Shown here piece after piece: positions 61,028 to 64,000 of a DNA stretch of 64,000 bases. Below the pieces are notes generated by a model, which saw only the letters and a list, made by a program, of their open reading frames with translations, was not told the DNA's origin and ran no database searches. This DNA is from Virgibacillus sp. MSJ-26 (GTDB lineage Bacteria; Bacillota; Bacilli; Bacillales; Amphibacillaceae), in the NCBI RefSeq assembly GCF_018918075.1, contig NZ_JAHLPW010000010.1, positions 1 to 64,000 on the forward strand. Reading direction: 5' to 3'. A program made the translations under genes and the position numbers. Positions within the stretch are counted from its first letter, which is position 1. Each line of letters opens with the position of its first letter.

Positions 61028-62629
61028 TTAGTCTACATATACAGAATCAATTACTGTTCGTTTGAATAGCTTGCCGGATTGGGTTAATCCTTCGATATCA
61101 ATCGTTATATTATACACCTCTCTTCCCTCACTAACAGAAAAGTTCTGTGATACATTTGTTTGGCCGTTGATATGGTATGTTTTGCTATTTGTCGGATTGT
61201 TTGATTGAGTGATCTGATAGGTTGCTTTGATTGAGTTTGACTGGACTTCTTTTGGATTCAAGTTTAATTGATAAGAGACTTGCTGACCCAGGTCAACATG
61301 GTCGGTCCCTCCTTGCAAAAGATCTGCTTTAGTATGGAAATCAGCTACAAGCAAGTATGCGCTGTCATCTTTTGCGTCTATAGATAGTTCCCATTCACCC
61401 GCTTTTGGTTTTTCGACAGTGAGGGAATACTGATGGGCGCCAGCGAAAACTCCTTCTTCAGTTTTATGACTCTGTACCTTAGTTGCTGCTTCTTTTCCTG
61501 CAGTGTCTTTTAATTGTAAATCAGCCAAGGGTTCTGATGTCAATACTTGGAGTTGGACTTGTTCCACATCATCTTCAATTGAAACGGAAGTCTTATTCGT
61601 CACTCCCTTTTCCAGCGGTCCCCCATGGACCCATTGTGTCCCCGTTGGAGTCATGTCATCTTTGACACTTTCGCCTGGAAAAGTAGTAATTTTACTCAGG
61701 CTAGGTGCAGCCATCAAATAATTTTCAAATTCCGAAAAGGTCTCTCCACTTCTAATGGACGTGTGGTTCCATTCGCCAATAGCTAATTCTTGACCTCCTG
61801 GAAGAGCACTGCTCGCTGTTGTGACTACCCCATCATTTGAACCGTATTGTGATAAATAGGTGCCACCAAACCACGTTGAGGAAAACATACTTCCCCAGTC
61901 CGTTCCGCCTAAAGTGTAATAATTGGCCGCATAAGCACCCGGCTCGTTATCGATCTCTGCGCGAAATTCTTCCATGTTGCCCATCTGCAAGGAGTAGGTT
62001 CCATCACCTGTTGCTCCGATTAAATCAGCTAACCAACCAGCCCACGAACTGTAGGCTAAATCAGCAAGTTGTGAGCCGTGATGTGGACTTGATAGAGTGA
62101 TGACATTATCAACGTATTCTGATGCACCGTAATAAGTCATCGCTGTATGGGTGTCTACTCCACCTTTACTATATGCGATGATGGCCACTTTCCGACCGTC
62201 AAAGTGTTCCGATATTTCTTCCACTTTCTCGGCAAGAAGTTCACCGTTATCCCACATATCTGCTGACGCTCCTCCTGCATCATGAAGTTGAACAAAGGCA
62301 GTTTGGTAGCCGGCTTCTCGTGCTGTTTCACGCATATCATTATCTTCCCAGAAAATCTGTGCGACGTTATTAAGTCCTGGAACAAATAATAGTACCGGAG
62401 CATTTGGAACTGGATTGGTTGGAGCGTCACCAGCATACCATTCTCCCGGTGTTTCATCATTTCCGTTTCCTGCTTTTCCTTGGGTAGATTGATCATCTGC
62501 TTTGTAAGTGGTGACCATATCTTCTGGACCCGTATGATTCTTTTCAGATGCAAAAGTTGCCGTCGCCGATCCGAAGATTAGCGTGAGTACTAAAGCGACC
62601 CACATGCTGGATTTAAGAATTCGAATCAT
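61028..62629 (-). CDS. Secreted triacylglycerol lipase/esterase
   Basis: A 533-residue exported alpha/beta hydrolase. A signal peptide (residues 1 to ~27, ending ATATFAS) precedes the catalytic domain (about 70-305). The nucleophile Ser154 lies in AYSKGG, the acid residue in SNDGVV near 268, and the His in EWNHTSI near 288. The oxyanion region is LLFVPGLNN. The C-terminal ~225 residues are beta-rich and repeat-like (VEKPKAGEWELSID, VSYQLNLNPKEV), probably a pre-peptidase-type or carbohydrate/cell-surface-binding module. ATG follows AAGGAGGG. Monocistronic. Confidence 0.88.
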   Translation of the reverse strand: MIRILKSSMWVALVLTLIFGSATATFASEKNHTGPEDMVTTYKADDQSTQGKAGNGNDETPGEWYAGDAPTNPVPNAPVLLFVPGLNNVAQIFWEDNDMRETAREAGYQTAFVQLHDAGGASADMWDNGELLAEKVEEISEHFDGRKVAIIAYSKGGVDTHTAMTYYGASEYVDNVITLSSPHHGSQLADLAYSSWAGWLADLIGATGDGTYSLQMGNMEEFRAEIDNEPGAYAANYYTLGGTDWGSMFSSTWFGGTYLSQYGSNDGVVTTASSALPGGQELAIGEWNHTSIRSGETFSEFENYLMAAPSLSKITTFPGESVKDDMTPTGTQWVHGGPLEKGVTNKTSVSIEDDVEQVQLQVLTSEPLADLQLKDTAGKEAATKVQSHKTEEGVFAGAHQYSLTVEKPKAGEWELSIDAKDDSAYLLVADFHTKADLLQGGTDHVDLGQQVSYQLNLNPKEVQSNSIKATYQITQSNNPTNSKTYHINGQTNVSQNFSVSEGREVYNITIDIEGLTQSGKLFKRTVIDSVYVD

Positions 62630-62981
62630 AGATTTTCCCTCCTTATTTTTCCCTTCAGTGAAGGGTATTCAAAAGACTAATTTATGATGCGCAAACGGGT
62701 GAATTTAAGTCTTATGAAGCAGGGGTTGTTACGAATCGGGTCTGTTGTTATTATTCTATGTAGGCTCTGTTAATGAGTAGATTTTCTTTTCACGCATCAC
62801 GATGTCTTTGCTACTGCCATTCCCTTGCTTGCTGTGTGTAAACTTTTCAATCGAAAATTGAGCGGAAATGCCTAGGTAATAACTAGCTTTGGTACCTTTT
62901 GAGGATGGATGTTAGAAAGAGTAAAAAGGTTGTTTATCCTGCAATAATGGGGTAAAAGAACTGTGAAAAGGGAGTTTTTAT
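62630..62981. other. Intergenic region without supported features
   Basis: A 352-bp gap between the divergent lipase and ung genes. I see no riboswitch, repeat or ORF. A ribosome site AAAAGGGAG stands before ung at 62968-62976. Confidence 0.4.
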
Positions 62982-63656
62982 ATGAAACAAATTTTAAAAA
63001 ATGATTGGGCACCTCTATTGAATGAAGAATTTTTAAAGCCTTATTACTTGGAGTTAAGAGAGTTTCTGAAAAAAGAGTATATGACTAAAACAATTTATCC
63101 ACCGATGGAAGATATATACAATGCGCTACATTATACGTCATTTCGAAACGTTAAAGTGGTGATTCTTGGGCAAGATCCTTATCATGGTGCCGGTCAGGCT
63201 CATGGGTTAAGTTTTTCAGTGCAACCTGGTGTGAAGCAACCTCCGTCACTTGCCAATATTTTCAAGGAACTTCAAAGCGATTTGAATATCGCACCACCAA
63301 GTGATGGTTACTTGGTGAAATGGGCTAAACAAGGTGTTCTATTATTAAATAATGTTCTCACTGTAAGAGAAGGTCAGGCTCATTCACATCGAGGGAAAGG
63401 GTGGGAACAATTTACAAATCGAGTAATTGAAACCTTAAATGAAAAGGAACATTCCGTAGTCTATATATTATGGGGTAAAGCGGCGCAAGATAAACAGAGA
63501 TTAATAGACCTGGATAAGCATTACACAATTAAATCTCCTCATCCTAGTCCTCTATCTGCTTATCGAGGTTTCTTTGAAAGCAAGCCTTTTTCAAGGACTA
63601 ATAAAATTTTACGGCAAGAGGGGCTTGATGAAATAGACTGGGAGATTCCGCTTTAA
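62982..63656 (+). CDS. ung: Uracil-DNA glycosylase
   Basis: A 224-residue family 1 uracil-DNA glycosylase that removes uracil from [21 protein letters not shown] (about 63-80) holds the catalytic Asp65, and [12 protein letters not shown] (about 187-198) holds the catalytic His and the minor-groove loop. [12 protein letters not shown] is the uracil-binding Asn block. Length is full. The ATG is preceded by AAGGGAG. Confidence 0.96.
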   Translation: MKQILKNDWAPLLNEEFLKPYYLELREFLKKEYMTKTIYPPMEDIYNALHYTSFRNVKVVILGQDPYHGAGQAHGLSFSVQPGVKQPPSLANIFKELQSDLNIAPPSDGYLVKWAKQGVLLLNNVLTVREGQAHSHRGKGWEQFTNRVIETLNEKEHSVVYILWGKAAQDKQRLIDLDKHYTIKSPHPSPLSAYRGFFESKPFSRTNKILRQEGLDEIDWEIPL

Positions 63657-63698
63657 TTAAAGTGTTGCGTGAGAAAATTAAAGTTCGATATGTCACTG

Positions 63699-63767
63699 CT
63701 CGGCTGAGGTGCGTCGCCGCTCGAGTTTGATGCTTTCGTTCTCGACCGAGGCGCATCACCGCTCGAG
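63699..63767. repeat. Two-copy GC-rich repeat, period 42
   Basis: CTCGGCTGAGGTGCGTCGCC (63699) and CTCGACCGAGGCGCATCACC (63741), each followed by GCTCGAG, differ at five of 27 positions. They lie between the convergent ung and VanZ-like genes and are much more GC-rich than their surroundings. Confidence 0.55.
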
Positions 63768-63790
63768 GAATAGAATATGGACAAATTTGA

Positions 63791-64000
63791 TTATGCTTCT
63801 TCATTACTTGTGCTACTCACTATTTTCTTTAATTGAGCAATCATATAATAAATACTTATTCCCGTAATGGATCCAAGGCTATCGATGAATACATCTCGGA
63901 CTTCCCCGCTTCTTCCGGGAATAAACAATTGATGAGTTTCATCAGAAATTGCATATAGGACACAAATCAAGAATGCCAATGTGGCTGATTTTACGGCATG
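63791..64000 (-). CDS. VanZ-like family protein, partial
   Basis: The C-terminal part of a VanZ-like membrane protein, running off the right edge of the window. Visible residues read HAVKSATLAFLICVLYAISD, ETHQLFIPGRSGEVRDVFID and SLGSITGISIYY. EThQLFIPGRSGEVRDVFID-type wording (here ETHQLFIPGR) is the VanZ signature. The frame is open through position 64000. VanZ-like proteins of Bacillaceae have no established function outside teicoplanin resistance. Confidence 0.85.
   Translation of the reverse strand, partial: HAVKSATLAFLICVLYAISDETHQLFIPGRSGEVRDVFIDSLGSITGISIYYMIAQLKKIVSSTSNEEA

Overview
The window is chromosomal DNA of a low-GC Gram-positive bacterium, almost certainly a member of the Bacillaceae. 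The basis is the set of recognisable families (YwrC/YwrB/YwrA- and YwrD-like proteins, YflT-like and lmo0937-like stress proteins, AbgT, BCCT and OpuD-type transporters, CtaB), purine-rich AAGGAGG-type ribosome binding sites with many TTG and GTG starts, SigA- and SigB-type promoters, and several dispersed repeats of a kind common between Bacillaceae genes. I see no rRNA, tRNA, transposase, phage gene or CRISPR array. The genus cannot be fixed from the sequence alone.

Layout. 1-4.3 kb: a MITE-like repeat, then three tandem paralogues of an unrecognised ~305-residue family, the C-terminal scar of a fourth copy, and a small membrane protein, all on the minus strand. 4.4-6.8 kb: an acetyl-CoA hydrolase/CoA-transferase with its probable LytTR regulator. 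7-10.8 kb: a fosmidomycin-resistance-type MFS exporter, heme O synthase and an aromatic acid exporter-like protein. 11.3-23.6 kb: a peptide and amino-acid scavenging region with two orphan oligopeptide-binding lipoproteins, an AbgA/AbgT-like pair, a HAD phosphatase, an asparaginase-family protein, a beta-lactamase-fold hydrolase and several decayed genes. 23.8-28.5 kb: the psuK-psuG pseudouridine operon, a YwrD-like gamma-glutamyltransferase and a pterin carbinolamine dehydratase. 28.6-33.8 kb: a two-component system in one operon with a frameshifted lipoprotein, an M48 membrane protease and a small membrane protein. 34-42 kb: formamidase, creatininase-family amidohydrolase, Lrp regulator with a split chromate transporter, a Ca2+/cation antiporter, a methyltransferase and an ornithine cyclodeaminase-family enzyme. 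42.8-49.1 kb: YeiH-like exporter, zinc-ribbon membrane protein, BCCT transporter and a nucleoside hydrolase-ribokinase operon. 49.5-54.9 kb: a general-stress cluster with SigB-like promoters, containing two large paralogous membrane proteins of unknown function. 55-58.3 kb: two SDR oxidoreductases and a zinc alcohol dehydrogenase, with a perfect Rex operator and a second Rex-like site. 58.3-64 kb: PrsW-type protease, DUF3899-like protein, RNase HI, secreted lipase, uracil-DNA glycosylase and the end of a VanZ-like gene cut by the window edge.

Working together: the middle of the window reads as nutrient salvage (peptides, p-aminobenzoyl-glutamate-like amides, formamide, creatinine-like amides, pseudouridine, ribonucleosides). 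The right part is stress and redox response. The most interesting unexplained items are the tandem paralogue array at 0.6-4.2 kb, the SigB-linked paralogous membrane pair at 50.9-53.5 kb, the paired Rex sites between 57.1 and 57.2 kb, and a ~51-bp tandem repeat family present at two loci in opposite orientation.
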